From positions 2,536-66,535 of the forward strand of contig KQ965763.1 of NCBI GenBank assembly GCA_001574975.1: DNA of 64,000 nucleotides, given 5' to 3'. Of this stretch, positions 31,095-42,880 are shown piece by piece (the first letter of the stretch is position 1; each line of letters opens with the position of its first letter). The notes under the pieces were generated by a model, which saw nothing but the letters and a program-made list of their open reading frames with translations, was not told where the DNA came from and made no database searches. The DNA comes from Gonapodya prolifera JEL478 (taxonomy: Eukaryota > Monoblepharomycota > Monoblepharidomycetes > Monoblepharidales > Gonapodyaceae). The position numbers were made by a program, and so were the translations under genes.

Positions 31095-33241
31095 TCACTG
31101 TCCACCATCAACATCCATTCTATCCCCATCATCCTGATCGGTCCCTCCCCGGCCTTCCGGTCTCCGTCCCCACCCAACTTGCCTCCCGCTTTCCTCCCCC
31201 TCCGTAGAGTGTCTCCTCTTCACTCCCGCGTGAGCCGGTGGTTCTCCTTGCGCATCTGTCCCCGACGGACCGGGACTTTCCATCAACCCCTCCATCGTGT
31301 CGGAGCTGAGACTCACGGTACGCGCACGATGATCTCCTCTGGGAACGTCTACGGGACGCATTTGTAAAGGCGGAAGTTGCCCGTCCACCCCCGGCGACCC
31401 GACCCCTGCACCTGCTCTTCCGGGTGATGCAGCTCCGAACACGTTCCTCAACGTACCCATGACACCCCTTGCCTCCTCCGCCATCGCGATAACCCGTTCG
31501 CCCTCTTCCCTCGCTTGGTCGCTCGATCTACCACCCGACGCTCCCGCCGAGCTCGAGGCCCCTCCTGGTGCAACACCTTGAGGGTTTCCAACCCATCTCC
31601 TCGCGGCGGCGACGACGACGCCCCTGACAAATCGACGAGCTTCTTCGGGGAGATACAGTGCGGCGAACCGGCCGACCAAGTCGACCAAGCGGCGAAGAAC
31701 AAGGGCAATGTCGTGCCGTGAGGCGGATATAAGAGCAAGCGGATTACCCTCGAAGTCCTGCGCCACGGTGTTTCGTTTAACGGTGTTTTGGAGAACGAGC
31801 AGAGGACTCTAAGTCACCTAGTTCTCAAGGTACGCTGGAAGTCACCAAACTCACCTGATCGCCCCCTTCAACCTGCCCATGCTCCTTTCCCGCGATAGCT
31901 CTCGAAGGTCCTTCGCCCGTTCCACCCTCAGGTGGGTCGATCCAGTCGACAGCCCTTTCTGCCGCCCTCGCCAACGCTGCCAGTAGCGATCTGAGTCTGC
32001 GGATGTGAATGTGCAAGCGCAGCATCGCCTGCTCGATCCATCCCACTGCGTACGCTACGCCCCGCTCCACCTCCAACCCTCGTCCTTCCTGGCCCTGAAC
32101 ATGCCCCCGGTGTGATGGAAGTAGCCCCACGGCGCGAGCGGCTCGAGTTGCGGCGGTCGAGGGGGACCAGTGGGAGTAAGTGGCGTCTGGCGGTTCGGAG
32201 GAGGCGGTGATGGAGAGGCCAGTGCGGTGGTCGAAGGAAGGGATTGGGGCGGGTGGAGCGGTTGAGCAGAGGGGTGTTGTGGGGAGGGGAACAGACGGGG
32301 GGGTGAGGAGAGGAGAAGAAGAGGAGGAAGGTTGTGGCGTGGAAGGGGGGCGAAAGGAGGGAGGGAGGTTTTGTTCCAGCTGGGTTGCAGATGGTGTGGG
32401 TTAGATAATCAGAACCGGAAAGGAATAAAGAAAACGCATCCAACTGTGTTTCAACGCCTCGATAGATCCGATAGTCACTCTTGCTCGACATTTAAGCCCC
32501 CGATGCTATTCCGCGTCGAAGTTTCCTGCAGCTCAAAGTACCCACCTTGTCAACCGCTTTGACGCCCCAGGTATCGAGCACCTCGCCGACCTCCTTCCCC
32601 CACCCAGCCTCCTCAAACGCCTTGACTCCCTTTTCCACGGCGCCCGCACCTAGTCGTACTATCGAGGACCTCTCCTTGGAGTCGACGTAGAGTTTTCCGA
32701 GCTGGCGGGCAAGAGGACCGAGCGGTGCGACGAAGGGAGAGGTTGAGATACGGGAGACGAAGGCCGAGCCTGGGCGACTGGCGTATGGTTGTGGGGGGAG
32801 GTCCGCATCCGACAGGGAGGGTGAGGGGTGGTTGTGAAAGTCCGCGGACGTCGACGAGTGGTCCAGGGACGAAGACGAGTAAGAGGAGAGTGACGAAGAA
32901 GAGCGGAGGGAGCCTAGGAGAAGGGCCGCATCGTGGTCCTGGAATTGGGATTCGGAGGGGGAGGGAAGAGTAGTGTGAGAGGTCGAGTGTTGCGGGTGGG
33001 TGGAGGAATGGAGAGTGAAGTCCGATAGCGTCGAGTCTGAAAACGTGGATGGTGTGCGCGAGTGGGAAACGTGGGAGTACTGGTGCGAGTGTGGTGTTGC
33101 CATGTGGGATGGGTCAGATTGAGCTGGCGGTGGGTCACTCATGTCGGTGTGCTTGTCGTGACCATCGTTATCGATAAGATTGCGAATAGACAGTGGTCGT
33201 GGGGTAGGGGTACCGCGCTGCTGTTGGTTTTGGTGCGACAT
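31095..33241 (-). CDS. OPI1: Opi1-family repressor of phospholipid synthesis genes
   Basis: Three exons: 33241-32546, 32379-31855 and 31757-31095 (introns 166 and 97 nt), 627 aa in frame; an upstream in-frame ATG at 33331 would add 30 residues. Residues about 100-230 hold ALLLGSLR, PGSAFVSRISTSPFV, LARQLGKLYVDSKERSSIVRLGAGAVEKGV, the N-terminal Opi1 core. Exon 2 has GVAYAVGWIEQAMLRLHIHIRRLRSLL, and exon 3 HDIALVLRRLVDLVGRFAALYLPEEARRFVR, the two C-terminal Opi1 helices. In yeast Opi1 is held at the ER by phosphatidic acid and the VAP protein Scs2, and represses INO1 in the nucleus when phosphatidic acid falls. No leucine zipper is obvious. The disordered Ser-rich N-terminus and linker are usual for the family. 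Confidence 0.88.
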
Positions 33242-33331
33242 CTCTGTGTGGGAGGGTGCGGGGTCATGTTGAAACAGTCCATGGTGCATCGGGGGTTTCG
33301 AAGCGCGCCATTTCCGCCCACACTCCCACAT

Positions 33332-34200
33332 CCACCTCCTTTGCTGCCTTTCGTGCTTGGTCTCCCTGCCGTGCTTCTATCGTCCTCTCACTTCTCCTTG
33401 CGGGTCACCACCCCGGCTCATTTAGTAAAGTGCACCAACAGCCTCGCCGCTCTCTCTCTTTCCTGCGCCTTCCAAGTCCCAGTAAATTCTTCCGAGACTC
33501 TGTCGTACTGCTTTCTTGAGCATTCCCGTTATCTTCTGTCCCCCGGCATCCAGCTCATTTTCACGTGGACTTCCTCGCCCCACACCTCCATCTTTCCGCT
33601 TCCACTCGCTACCGTCCCGTCTACGCGATCACAACGCATCCTGGAACCGCTCCGCTCCTTTTCGTGTCGCCCCCCCACCGACTCTCCGACCCATCCAGCC
33701 GGCGACTCCGTCTCAAACACCACACCCCCTTCTCCTCCCCCACCGTCGTTTCCCCACCAACCCGCCAAACTCACCTCAGCTTCCCTCTCTTCACCCTACC
33801 TACTCTCTCTTCTGTGTGTGCGACCGATTCTCCTCGCCGTGCACACGAAACAACGTTCGTCCCTCGAAATCACGTGTGTTCCGCAGCAACGCCCTCAACT
33901 GTCCTAATCCTCCGATGTTCCAGAAAGTCTCTGTCCACCAGATGACAACAATAATTATGTTTACTCGTTCCCAATATTACGGAAAAACATTTGTGGGGGC
34001 CCGATAAATTCTCCCTTCCTTGGTTTGAGAGCATTACCCCATGTCGGCAACTCCCGCTGAGAGACGGTGCAATGAGATATCCATCAAACGCGTTCGGATC
34101 ACACATTTGGAACCTGAAGACGCTGAAATCGACCAACTTTTACTACCAGCTGGGACGAAGCTGCCCAATTACGGTCGCTCCCTTTACCCGGCGGTCGTTC
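33332..34200. other. Intergenic region upstream of OPI1-like gene
   Basis: Pyrimidine-rich on the plus strand with many C/T runs. Open frames here are low-complexity and not convincing. Probably the promoter and 5' UTR of the OPI1-like gene plus the 3' end of the GH28 gene. Confidence 0.4.
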
Positions 34201-34259
34201 GCAATTGCACAACGTCGTCAGATAGTATTCGCCGACCCAATAACTAACACTATTTTCAG

Positions 34260-35890
34260 CCGACTGAGTTGAGCCCATTCTATCGGCAAATGAAGAAAGG
34301 CGTGGAATCATGACTCCAGTAATCGCCGGTGAGTTTTGCACCATCATTCCCACAGATGGGTTTGGGAGCGAGCAGTTGAGAAACACGGGAGCGCGCTGGC
34401 TAGCGTCGTTGGAGAGACCGACCCAGTTGGTAAAAGTGAGGTGGGAGAGCTGCACGCCGGAGGTGTCGCTGCAGGGGCCCGCGGCGGAGCTGGGCCAGTA
34501 TTGGGAGAGTTGGAGACCGTAGGCAGTGGTTGTGTCCTTGAAGTTCTCGAAGCGACACTCGTTCCGTAATTGAGGGTAAAAATTCGTCAGGGTGAGCTCG
34601 AACAGTAAACTAAAACAACTCACGTTTCGCACAAATCCATTGCCATTGGGGTGCGTTTTGATCATGAGAAATTGTGCACTGAAATGCGAGTATATGTTTC
34701 GCATATGTACGTTCTCGACTGCTGTTCCCTCCTTGAACGATCCCTGAAATTACCAAGTGGAAAAGGGGTGTGGTGACGGATCATTTCGTGGCAGTGTGAC
34801 ACGCAAGATATTGTCCAGCTCACCATTGACTTCCCTCCAGACTGGTTGCAGAATACATCTTCGATGAGGAGATTAGGCAACGGGCTCTAAACGGCCGTTC
34901 GGGTTCGGTTTGTAATCACGAGTGACGTTAAGGAGGTCTCTAAACTTGGAGGCGCTCAGCCTCACCTTGACGCAGACGCATTCATCACGGTTGGTTACTT
35001 TGATGATGGATGTGGCAATTGTTGCTGTCAGTTAGCAGGGTGCATCCTTTAAAACAAGTATCAGTGCAAATCGAGAAAGCTTCAGCTCACCAGGGCAAGC
35101 CCATCCAGACCGCCCTCGTCGTGATCTCGAATGAGTACGTTGTAGATATCCCCGTTGGAGACGTTATCTGTGACGAGAAGGGAAATACGCAGTAGATCAA
35201 ACATGTCGATCAGTATTACCTAGTTTGGAAACCCTTCACGTCGAGATGTGACTCACCGAGAACAACATGAAACACCGCTGAGTCGAAGAATCCCAGATCA
35301 TGTAAGGTGAAATTTGAGACACGAACGAGCCTTAATATCCGCGGACCGTAGATGTGGAGACGTTGCTTGTGGAAATCAACTCCCGGCGCCCCGGAAAGCT
35401 CTGGCTCTGGTCTTTGAGAACATTTCGAAGTCACTTCCGCCCTGGATGATGATCATGTGGCCGCCTGCCGTTCCAGTCCTTATAATAATCTTTTCGAACG
35501 GGGACCCTGCTGCAATCAGCAATGCCTTCACTCAAATCGTGGCAGTACATTTGGACTCACCCCGTCTATCTGAAAAGCCCATTTGTTCCCGTTTGCAACC
35601 GTCACCCAGGTGGCCATGGCATAGTTTCCAGGAGGAACGTAGAGAGTGGCGCCCCCGCCCGCTTTCAAGACACAATTCGTGAAAGCAGAGAGAATGGCAG
35701 GCCCAATGTCCTGAAAGCATGGCAGGTCGTGATAGGTGTCCAGCCATTGGTGAAACGCGGAGCGGTCGAACTCCCCACCAAGACTCACTGTGACACCATC
35801 CGCCTTCGCTCCAAAGTTCAACACATTGCAGACAGTAGTCTTTTTACAAATGGAAGTTGTGGGGCCGACCTGACGAGGGAAGGATGGCGC
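34260..35890 (-). CDS. Secreted GH28 rhamnogalacturonase (right-handed beta-helix)
   Basis: Multi-exon; both ends approximate. In order: VGPTTS, CNVLNFGAKADG, NCVLKAGGGATLYVPPGNYAMATWV, WAFQIDGV, RTGTAGGHMIIIQGGSDFEMFS, GPRILRLVRVSNFTLHDL, IRDHDEGGLDG, TNRDECVCVK, NLLIEDVFCNQSGGKSM and MRNIYSHFSAQFLMIKT. This follows fungal rhamnogalacturonan hydrolase RhgA nearly block by block (VGPTTS, GAVADN, YIPSGDYALSTWV, RTGTASGNMI). The catalytic aspartates of GGLDG and RDEC are present. There is an insertion of about 18 residues after GAKADG compared with RhgA. The signal peptide should lie just upstream of VGPTTS but its exon is not resolved. Role: cleaves rhamnogalacturonan in plant or algal pectin. 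Confidence 0.8.
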
Positions 35891-36180
35891 TTTGAAGATT
35901 CAAATCGAGCCCTTCATAATAAAAGGCAAGGTTTGTACGGGGCGGTTCCGCCAATTCCCTTGGAGGTCCAATATTTGAGTGATCCCATCTGAGGGGAAGG
36001 CGATGATTGATTGGTTTTCTGTGAAGGATTTGGGGTACTGTGAATCACGTTGGCATCCGAAGCGAGCACTCCGGTCGGACCTACCAATAACGTTCGCTTT
36101 GAAGAAGAGTGGAATTCCTTGTCTCGTACCCTCCAAGATTTGAGCAACACGATAATTGGCTGACGTCTCCCCGACCATAG

Positions 36181-37560
36181 CAAGTAAAAAGGGGTTGAGA
36201 AAAGCCAAGCCTCTCCTTGCTCCCTCGACGGCAGACAATCACCCGGACGAGAAGCCAGTCGCGCAGGAAACTTCCAAGGATAAGCAGCCGCACTCGCTGC
36301 CTCGAAATGCCTTCCTCCTTGCAGCTCCTGTAGTACTGCTGGCCCTGCTGTTTGCGAATCTTCAATACTCCGGCCCCTCTCCTCTCCGGACCATAACGGC
36401 GCTCAACACCGCCCCATCGTTTATCGCAGCTGCGGAAGCGTCCATCAGAAGTCCCGTAACAGCTGCGAAGTTCTACGCGAACAAGGCGAGGCTGGCGTGG
36501 ACTTGGTGGAAGGTTACCGGAGTTAAACCTGGAGCTGGACAGTGTCTTTCGAAACGGTGAGAGTCACCATTGAACTGCGAGTAACTAGCAGGTAAATCTA
36601 ATGTCTATTGCTGCCCAGCTTTGTTGAAACAGACTTCATCAGCCTCGAAGAGTGCGACGTTCTGCAGGTTGGTCACCGCCAGTGGAGAACTGTTCGCACC
36701 ACGGACGGTTGACTCAACTGTCACCGTTCCGTTTTTCTCCCTTCCTTTGAACGTTTTCATATATCAAGAAACTCGCCGAATTTTCTCGAACCCATCAAAA
36801 TGTCGGTGACGAGCTCACTGGAACCAACATTTGGGAGTTGTTGTCCTTGAACGCGTCCAGAGAGGATCTCGCAATCTTGAAACGGACGCGTGATCGAATG
36901 AGGGATGCCGTGGAGCTTGCCATTCCAAATGAAACGCCTCTTTACCTAGTGAGCAGTCGGTGTGGGTTTTTTGTTACGTACGGTATATGATTCTCAGCGG
37001 TGCCACATCCTCACAGGACTACACCCACTTGACATCAAGAACACCGGGAAACTTTGACTACTCGCACGGAATTCACGCGGACAACTGTCGACTCTCCCAT
37101 GACCGTACCGAGGTGGGTCATTCACTTCTGTAATGCCCACATCCCCTCATCGCGCATCCCCCACCCACACCCTCCCTCCTCACCAGTGCCTTGAACTCCC
37201 CGAAAACTGTTGCTCGTGGCGGTCGCGTTCGGCCCTGCTGTACCTGAACGGCGAGCCCGAGATTTCAGGCGGGGAGTTCCTCTTCTCGGACGAGCCAGAG
37301 TGTGGCGGAGAGCTTATTGTTCGACCAAAGTGTGGACTGATGGCGGCGTTCTCTTCTGGAAGGGGTGAGTGCTCGTTGCACGAGCAGCTGAGGCCGAGCG
37401 AGCAGTCATCCCAACATGCCTGGACACTTGTACCACAGAGAACCCCCACGGCGTCCTCAAAGTCCACAACGGGACCAGGCGAGCGCTCGCTCTTTGGTTC
37501 ACCTACGATAAAAACCGGAAGGAGTATACCTCCCTCGACACACCTGGGTGGCCGAATTGA
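36181..37560 (+). CDS. Membrane-anchored 2-oxoglutarate/Fe(II) dioxygenase, prolyl 3-hydroxylase-like
   Basis: Multi-exon. The first visible exon has no ATG, so a short 5' exon is missing and the start is approximate. A type II membrane anchor (AFLLAAPVVLLALLFANLQYS) is followed by RFVETDFISLEECDVL, NIWELLSLN and RTRDRMRDAVELAIPNETPLYL, then DYTHLTSRTPG. The catalytic core has H and D ligands in HGIHADNC, then SALLYLNGEPEISGGEFLF, the distal His in ENPHGVLKV and the 2-oxoglutarate Arg in RRALALWFT. This is the leprecan/P3H order. Introns follow TPLYL, RTE and SSGR with GTGAGC, GTGGGT and GTGAGT donors. Probably acts in the secretory pathway on proline-rich or collagen-like proteins. The terminal exon is duplicated downstream. 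Confidence 0.8.
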
Positions 37561-37715
37561 AGCTAATTTGGTGGAAGAGGGTGTATTATTTTACTCATTA
37601 ATAGGTACTAATTGTCGGCGTCAATATCATTGCCCACATTTACATTACCGCTCCTTGGATATATCCCCCAACACCATTATCCCTGCCCGATCAACGCAAG
37701 GTTGAGCTAGCATTA

Positions 37716-37876
37716 ATCAAAACGCCTCGACACTTGTTCCACAGAGAGCCCCCACGGCGTCCTCAAGGTCAACGACGGGCTTTGGGACTAGGCGGCAAAC
37801 CTTCGCGATTTGGTTTCCCCACGAGAAAAACCGGAAAGAGCACACTTCTCTCGACACACCGGGGTCGAGTTGAAGT
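37716..37876 (+). pseudogene. Duplicated terminal exon of the prolyl hydroxylase-like gene
   Basis: About 150 bp resembles 37416-37560. It keeps 'gtccacagagagcccccac'-type text (from the intron end and SPHGVLKV), then an early TAG and shifted text, then 'ctctcgacacaccgggg'. It includes the 3' end of the intron as well as the exon, so it arose by DNA duplication. It is non-functional because of the stop in frame. The rest of 37561-37976 shows no gene. Confidence 0.7.
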
Positions 37877-37976
37877 GGAACTTGGCGAGCGCTACTAGCT
37901 CTGGCGAACCTGCAGTTGACTCGGACATACTTATAGAAGAGGGAGCAAATTTGTTATCATTATTTAAATAGTAGTT

Positions 37977-38539
37977 TCAAGCATCGGTGTTTTCTTCGGT
38001 GTTATCACTCTCATCACTTTCATACTCATCGTCGTCTTCATTTCCCACATATCCATTCCCCTGGCGTGACTCCTCCAACAGCTAAGAAGCGCATCTCCAT
38101 CACAACACAAGTTGCGTTCCCTGACGTTACGAATAAAGTCACCTTCCATTGAAGGAATCTGGCCGGCAAGAGGGCGCAAGTCCAGTTCAGTGTGCCCCAG
38201 ACCAGCAATGAAATTTTCAAAGTCATCACTGAGTACATCATCGAGGGACAGGAAACAGACCTTTGCGAAACCCTCTATCTCCTCGATGTCGTCTCCACCT
38301 TGGACGACGAAATCCCTAGTCCACTCAATGAGCTCCCACACGGTACACGAGTCAAGAAACCTGCACAGCGCTTGATCACTTTCGGCCGACATCCGATGGC
38401 CCAAATCCCGAACGGTCTTGCACGTCACCTCGAAGCGAAGGAGGGGGACAAGAGGGAGAAATGACATGATGCGCATGATAATTTCGAGCGGGAGTTCGGG
38501 GATGGATCGTACTGCTTGCCCGTCGACAGATGTTGACAC
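37977..38539 (-). CDS. F-box protein
   Basis: Begins MSTSVDGQAVRSIPELPLEIIMRIMSFLPLVPLLRFEVTCKTV, a clear F-box at residues 12-45, followed by GHRMSAESDQALCRFLDSC and an acidic region. A 44-nt intron (38125-38082, GTCAGG...CTTAG, weak donor) would join DFIRN to LLEESRQGNGYVGNE and a strongly acidic end (DDDEYESDESDNTEENTDA), stopping at 37977. Without splicing the frame runs on to 37964 with a basic, unlikely tail. F-box proteins recruit targets to SCF ubiquitin ligases; the substrate is unknown. A related, broken copy lies at 38576-39640. Confidence 0.7.
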
Positions 38540-38575
38540 CGCTGAAACAATTAATCAACGCCTCGGGCTGGATCA

Positions 38576-39640
38576 TTACAGTGACTGACGGCCCCTTGCC
38601 CCGCTTGACGCGCCTCCTCCCATATTGGTCTCTCGAACAGCCATGATGGTACGGTTTTGCACACTTTGCGCGCGTACCAGACCTGCTCGGATTTCCGGGA
38701 TCCACCCTTTTATAATCGCATAACGTGCAGTCATGACCATGTCCGCGTCGTCAGATTCCTGATGGACATCTTCTGGCGAGCCGTCACTTGCATCGTTTTC
38801 AGTTCCTTCGTTGCTTTCTGTGTCCGAGGAAGACTCGGTATGCAAGTCTTCATCTTCATCAGACGAGGGTATTGCTTCTTGATCACCTCCTCCGTCCATG
38901 CACGACGTCATTGTCAGAGGCAACAAGGGTCGCATTGACGGGCAATACTTTCGCAAGAAAGCCTCACTACGTTCGTTTTCAAGGATGATTGTTTCGGTAT
39001 TGTAACCCCTTGTTGCCTTTGTGCTCAGAAAAATGTCTGCTGACCAGCGTGGAAATCGCTCGTCATCCGTTATGTAAAGAAGGCTCATCACTGTGTCTGC
39101 AAACTGAAGCGATCCTTCACGCAGTGGATCAGCTCGAGCACCAAATGTGTACATAACGGCCCAGGTTGCTGGAATGAGCCGGTCCACAAGATCATCTCCA
39201 GTAGCGACCATGTTCCGCGCCCTCACTCTGTGGAAACGTCCTTCTCAATCGTTGGATCTGCGCCAAGCGTACGAAGGTCGAAGTATTTCGGTCCCAGACG
39301 GTATATATACTCTTCCCAGTCGAAGTAGTCCTCGCGGTTGGTGAGGGGTCGAAAGTACTACCTGGCAAGCTCGATGACCGCGGCGACATCGTCTCCCTTT
39401 CCGATGACGACATTCTCAGTCCAATCTTGGAGCTCCCACGACGTACACGATTATAGAAACTTGCAGAGAGCTCTGTCGCTTTCGGCCGACATGCGATGCC
39501 CCAAATCCCGCCGTGTTCTACACGTGGTCTCGAAACGGAGGAGGGGGACAAGAGGAAGAAAGTTCATGATGTGCATTACGGTTTCGAGTGGTAGGTCCAA
39601 GATGGCTGCAGGAGCTTTCCCGTCATATCCACAGTGTCAA
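38576..39640 (-). pseudogene. Second F-box copy with in-frame stop, plus long acidic C-terminal frame
   Basis: The 5' part (39640-39340) repeats the F-box region of its neighbour (MNFLPLVPLLRFETTCRT, GHRMSAESDRALCKFL). A TAA replaces the Asp codon in FLDSC; the frame then continues SCTSWELQDW. Next comes EDYFDWEEYIYRLGPKYFDLRT, then a 216-codon frame (39226-38576) with ATWAVMYTFGARADPLREG, ILENERSEAFLRKYCPS and a Glu/Asp/Ser-rich block. The last frame could be a separate gene, or the remainder of a longer F-box protein that its neighbour has lost. The stop argues for a decaying copy. Confidence 0.5.
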
Positions 39641-39852
39641 AGAAAAGTTAACACGTGCAAAAATGACCCAGCAGCTGGTCGCATCACCACTCACAGATCG
39701 AGCCATCACTCGAGCTCAGTAAAACAGAATCCCGTCTCTTTTTTTCTCCATCGTCCGCATTCCTCTCGTCCTCTTTTCCATCACGCAAAAGTTTCGAATC
39801 ACCAACCACGACCAAAGTCACGCACTTCCCGCTTCCACCACTCCATCACGCA

Positions 39853-40596
39853 ATGGCATCCCGCACCGCCGTCTCCTGCTTCGCCGCTCAGCGCATCTCG
39901 CTCTCTCCCGCCGTCCTCCCCCGCTTCCCTTCTCCTTCTCCCGCTCGTCAGTTTTCCATCGTTTGCAAACCCACTCCCCTCCGTCTTCCCGCACCAGCAC
40001 CCGCTCCATCACGCTCGCTCCACACATCCCGCACTACGTTTGCGGCGGACACGGGTATCAAGCACGTCGGCGAGCTCACGGAGTTCCAGAAAATCGTGGG
40101 TGGGGACAAACTGACCGTGGTGGACTTCTGGGCAGGTACGTTCATGCCCTGTCGCTCTCGGAGTCACTTATACATCGGTGCTCTAACGCCCTTGATTTTC
40201 GCGTGTTCACTCGATTCGTTTCCGCCCTTCGGCTTGACTTTCGCCCCCTTCTTCAACCTTCCACACCTCGCACCACCGCCCAAATCGCCAGCCTGGTGCG
40301 GGCCCTGTAAGGCCATCGCACCTAAATTTGCCCAGTTCGCTGATTCCTACCCCAACGCGCGGTTTGTCAAAGTGGACGTGGACGAGGCAGTGGAGATTGC
40401 TGCCGAGTACGGGATCAGCGTGAGTGTTACCCACGGTTGCACGCGGCTTTTCCCAATCGCCTGTGGTGGCTTATTGATGCTCTGCGGTCTCCAGGCCATG
40501 CCCACGTTCCAGTTGTACAAGAAGGGCGAGAAAGTCTCGGAAATCATCGGCGCGAACGCTGGGGCACTGGAAGCCGCCATCAAAAAGAACCTGTAA
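39853..40596 (+). CDS. Mitochondrial thioredoxin
   Basis: Three exons (39853-40135, 40292-40419, 40495-40596), 170 aa in frame. An N-terminal presequence of about 65 residues rich in Arg/Ser/Ala ([19 protein letters not shown]) predicts mitochondrial import. The thioredoxin fold then follows: LTVVDFWA, active site [29 protein letters not shown], and after the cis-proline exon start [21 protein letters not shown]. The first intron sits directly between FWA and the active-site WCGPC. Function: disulfide reduction of matrix proteins such as peroxiredoxin. Confidence 0.93.
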   Translation: MASRTAVSCFAAQRISLSPAVLPRFPSPSPARQFSIVCKPTPLRLPAPAPAPSRSLHTSRTTFAADTGIKHVGELTEFQKIVGGDKLTVVDFWAGTFMPCRSRSHLYIGALTPLIFACSLDSFPPFGLTFAPFFNLPHLAPPPKSPAWCGPCKAIAPKFAQFADSYPNARFVKVDVDEAVEIAAEYGISVSVTHGCTRLFPIACGGLLMLCGLQAMPTFQLYKKGEKVSEIIGANAGALEAAIKKNL

Positions 40597-40721
40597 ATAC
40601 TTGACTTAGTTAACGCCGTGACTCGAAAATACAATTTTACGGAGCTGAGGTCGTGACGCACGAGGTTTTTCCCTGTCCCGACAACTCACATTCCCGAGGG
40701 AACTTGCAACCGCGACACGCA

Positions 40722-42152
40722 ATGTTCCGACCTCGCGTGCACGCCTCCCACCTCCATCGCGCTCCATCGTCCCTCTTCTCTCGCCATTTCTCGCACCCGG
40801 CCGCGCCTGCACCCGAATCTGCCCCTCCCGCTACTGTCCTCGCGGATCAGCCGGAGCTGGACCTCACCGAGGACCAACAGCCCGCATTCGGCCTGGGGTC
40901 ACTGCCCATCATCCACCCCACGCGCCAATTCCTCGAATCCGATCCTTCCCTCGCCTCCGAACCCTCTAAATTCGGTGACGAAATCTCCCCCCACACCGAA
41001 CACCTCGCCGTCCCCCCTGCAACATCCAAGACAGGAGCAGGAGGAGCAGGGTCGGTTGCTGTCAGTTCTGGGCCAGTGCCGATCGTGGACACGCATACGC
41101 ACTTGGCGGAGGTGTTCTATCGGAAACGGTTGCCGGTTTCGGAAGTCGCGTGGATGTCGCTGTTGGCGTCGTATAAGCATAACGAGCGTGAGTTCTTTCT
41201 CGTAGACTGTAAAGTACATGTGATGATTTTGAGTGATGGAGTTTGCCTGGCCCGGAACGTATGCTCGTCTTGTTCTTTCCATGATGCTTCCAATATCGGC
41301 ACTCCCCCCACTACCACCCCAACCTCACCCACGAAGTGAAACACGCCGCCGCACCCCGCGTCCAATACTTCATCAACATCGCCTCCGACCCGTCCGCATA
41401 CGACCTCAACACCCACATCGCGCAATTCTCTCCCCGGATATCAACCGTATACGGGTGCCACCCCCTCGCTGCACATAAGTACACCGATACCGTGCACGCA
41501 CGTCTCGAGGAACTCGTGAAAGCCCCCGACTGCGTGGGCGTGGGGGAGGCAGGGCTGAACTACGTGGACGACGTGAAGCTGGAAAAGGCCACTAGGTTCT
41601 TGCAACGGACCGTGTTCGAGAGCCAAGTCGACATGGCCGCGCGGCACGGGAAGACGCTCGTCGTGCATTCACGCGGTGGTGACGCTGATGTGCTGAGCAT
41701 CCTCAAGTCTGCTCGCCAAGCCCGCCCCCCACGAGTTGTCGTGCACAACTACACGGGCTCGGTCGAGTTAGCGCGGGAAATTCTTGACGTGGTGCCCGAG
41801 GCGCACTTTGGGGTGTCGGGGTTCGTGACGTTTGGGGTGACGGAGGCGGACGGTGTGCGTGCGTTGGCGAGGTACTTGCCCTTGGAGACGATTTTGCTGG
41901 AAAGTGTCGCGCCGTGTGAGTATGATCGTCGTGTCGTCGTGTCGTGGAGCAAAGCTTTTATGAGCTCACGTGTCTTTCCCACGACGTCGTCCAGATATCG
42001 CCCCTGAGCCACACCGGCAGCGAGTAAACCACAGCGGACTTCTTCCGTTCATTGCAGAGCGGATTGCAAGGGAGAAGGGTCTCAACGTTGAGGACATCTA
42101 CACTGCCGCGTGGGAGAACTCGCTGAAGGCATTCCCTGGGATCATGCGATGA
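40722..42152 (+). CDS. TatD-family metal-dependent deoxyribonuclease, organelle-targeted
   Basis: Starts MFRPRVHASHLHRAPSSLFSRHFS, an Arg/Ser-rich presequence followed by a Pro-rich spacer. Core blocks: PIVDTHTHLAEVFY (metal-binding HTH), RVQYFINIASD, VYGCHPLAAHKY, GVGEAGLNY (metal Glu), LVVHSRGGDADVL, VVHNYTGS, FGVSGFVTFG, LLESVAP. After an intron come YIAPEPHRQRVNHSGLLPF and a helical tail ending PGIMR. The join between exon 1 (end about 41187, GTGAGT) and the HYHPNLTHEVKHAA exon lacks a clear AG acceptor near 41300, so that exon start is uncertain. TatD proteins are 3'-5' DNases with roles in DNA repair and apoptosis-like DNA degradation. Confidence 0.82.
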
Positions 42153-42264
42153 GTGGACGTGGAGGAGAGTGATTATGGTGGTTCGAGGGATATTACAGTA
42201 TGTAGGCGACTTGGTCGTGCGTGCCATTGTGTTCTAGATTGGGGCATTGTTACTCGAACTCAGG

Positions 42265-42880
42265 CTAAATGGAGAGTTGTAAAGCCAATCCAAAAGATAC
42301 ATTCCAACAGAAGCAGTTCAGACAATAACGTAACACTACGCGCTCAAGTTCAAAGTGTGCTCTTTTTGATTGGTGTTCTCGTTTCGATTCTGGTTTTGGT
42401 TCCGCTGGAAGTTCTGATTCGTGTCGCTGTTTTTGAACTGGTGGCTCACAGAGTTCTTCGAGTGAAAAATGGTAGTACGCGTCAGACCCCACGGCATTTG
42501 CGGACTGATTGGCTGCCACTCACCACGACAAAGTTGTATCCCTAAACCAATACTTCAAATAATATGTCACTGTGAATTTTCCTAGACGCAGCGTCAAGAG
42601 CACCCGGTGCTTCCGTCACTTCGTTGGCCCTGCTTTCTGCGAGGGCAGAAAGCTTTGGGAGAACCTCTTTCCATGCATCCTCTGCAGTTGTGGCAAGTTG
42701 GCCTAGGAACCCGGTAAACGATTCCAGCATAGTGTCACGGGGCCAGAGAAGTGTCAAGGTTCCGGATTCAATTCGAAGAGTCGCCCCAATCTGCGTTATC
42801 TCCTGTTGGTACTTTAAGAAAGAGAGTTCCGGGGTTCGGACCTCACGGTCCACGTTCGACCAGAAAGCTCCTTGTTGACG
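42265..42880 (-). CDS. Hypothetical protein
   Basis: Two minus-strand segments. Upstream: FWSNVDREVRTPELSFLKYQQEITQIGATLRIESGTLTLLW, then LESFTGFLGQLATTAEDAWKEVLPKLSALAESRANEV, a helix-rich region. Downstream: ANQSANAVGSDAYYHFSLEEL and a Glu/Pro/Lys-rich tail. A short intron between them, near 42520-42560, is assumed. The start is not fixed; the frame is open upward to about 42930. I recognise no family. Confidence 0.45.

Noticed and set aside
33062-33907. Plus-strand frame of 281 codons upstream of OPI1
   Set aside because: Low-complexity text that overlaps the OPI1-like coding start on the other strand; no domain.
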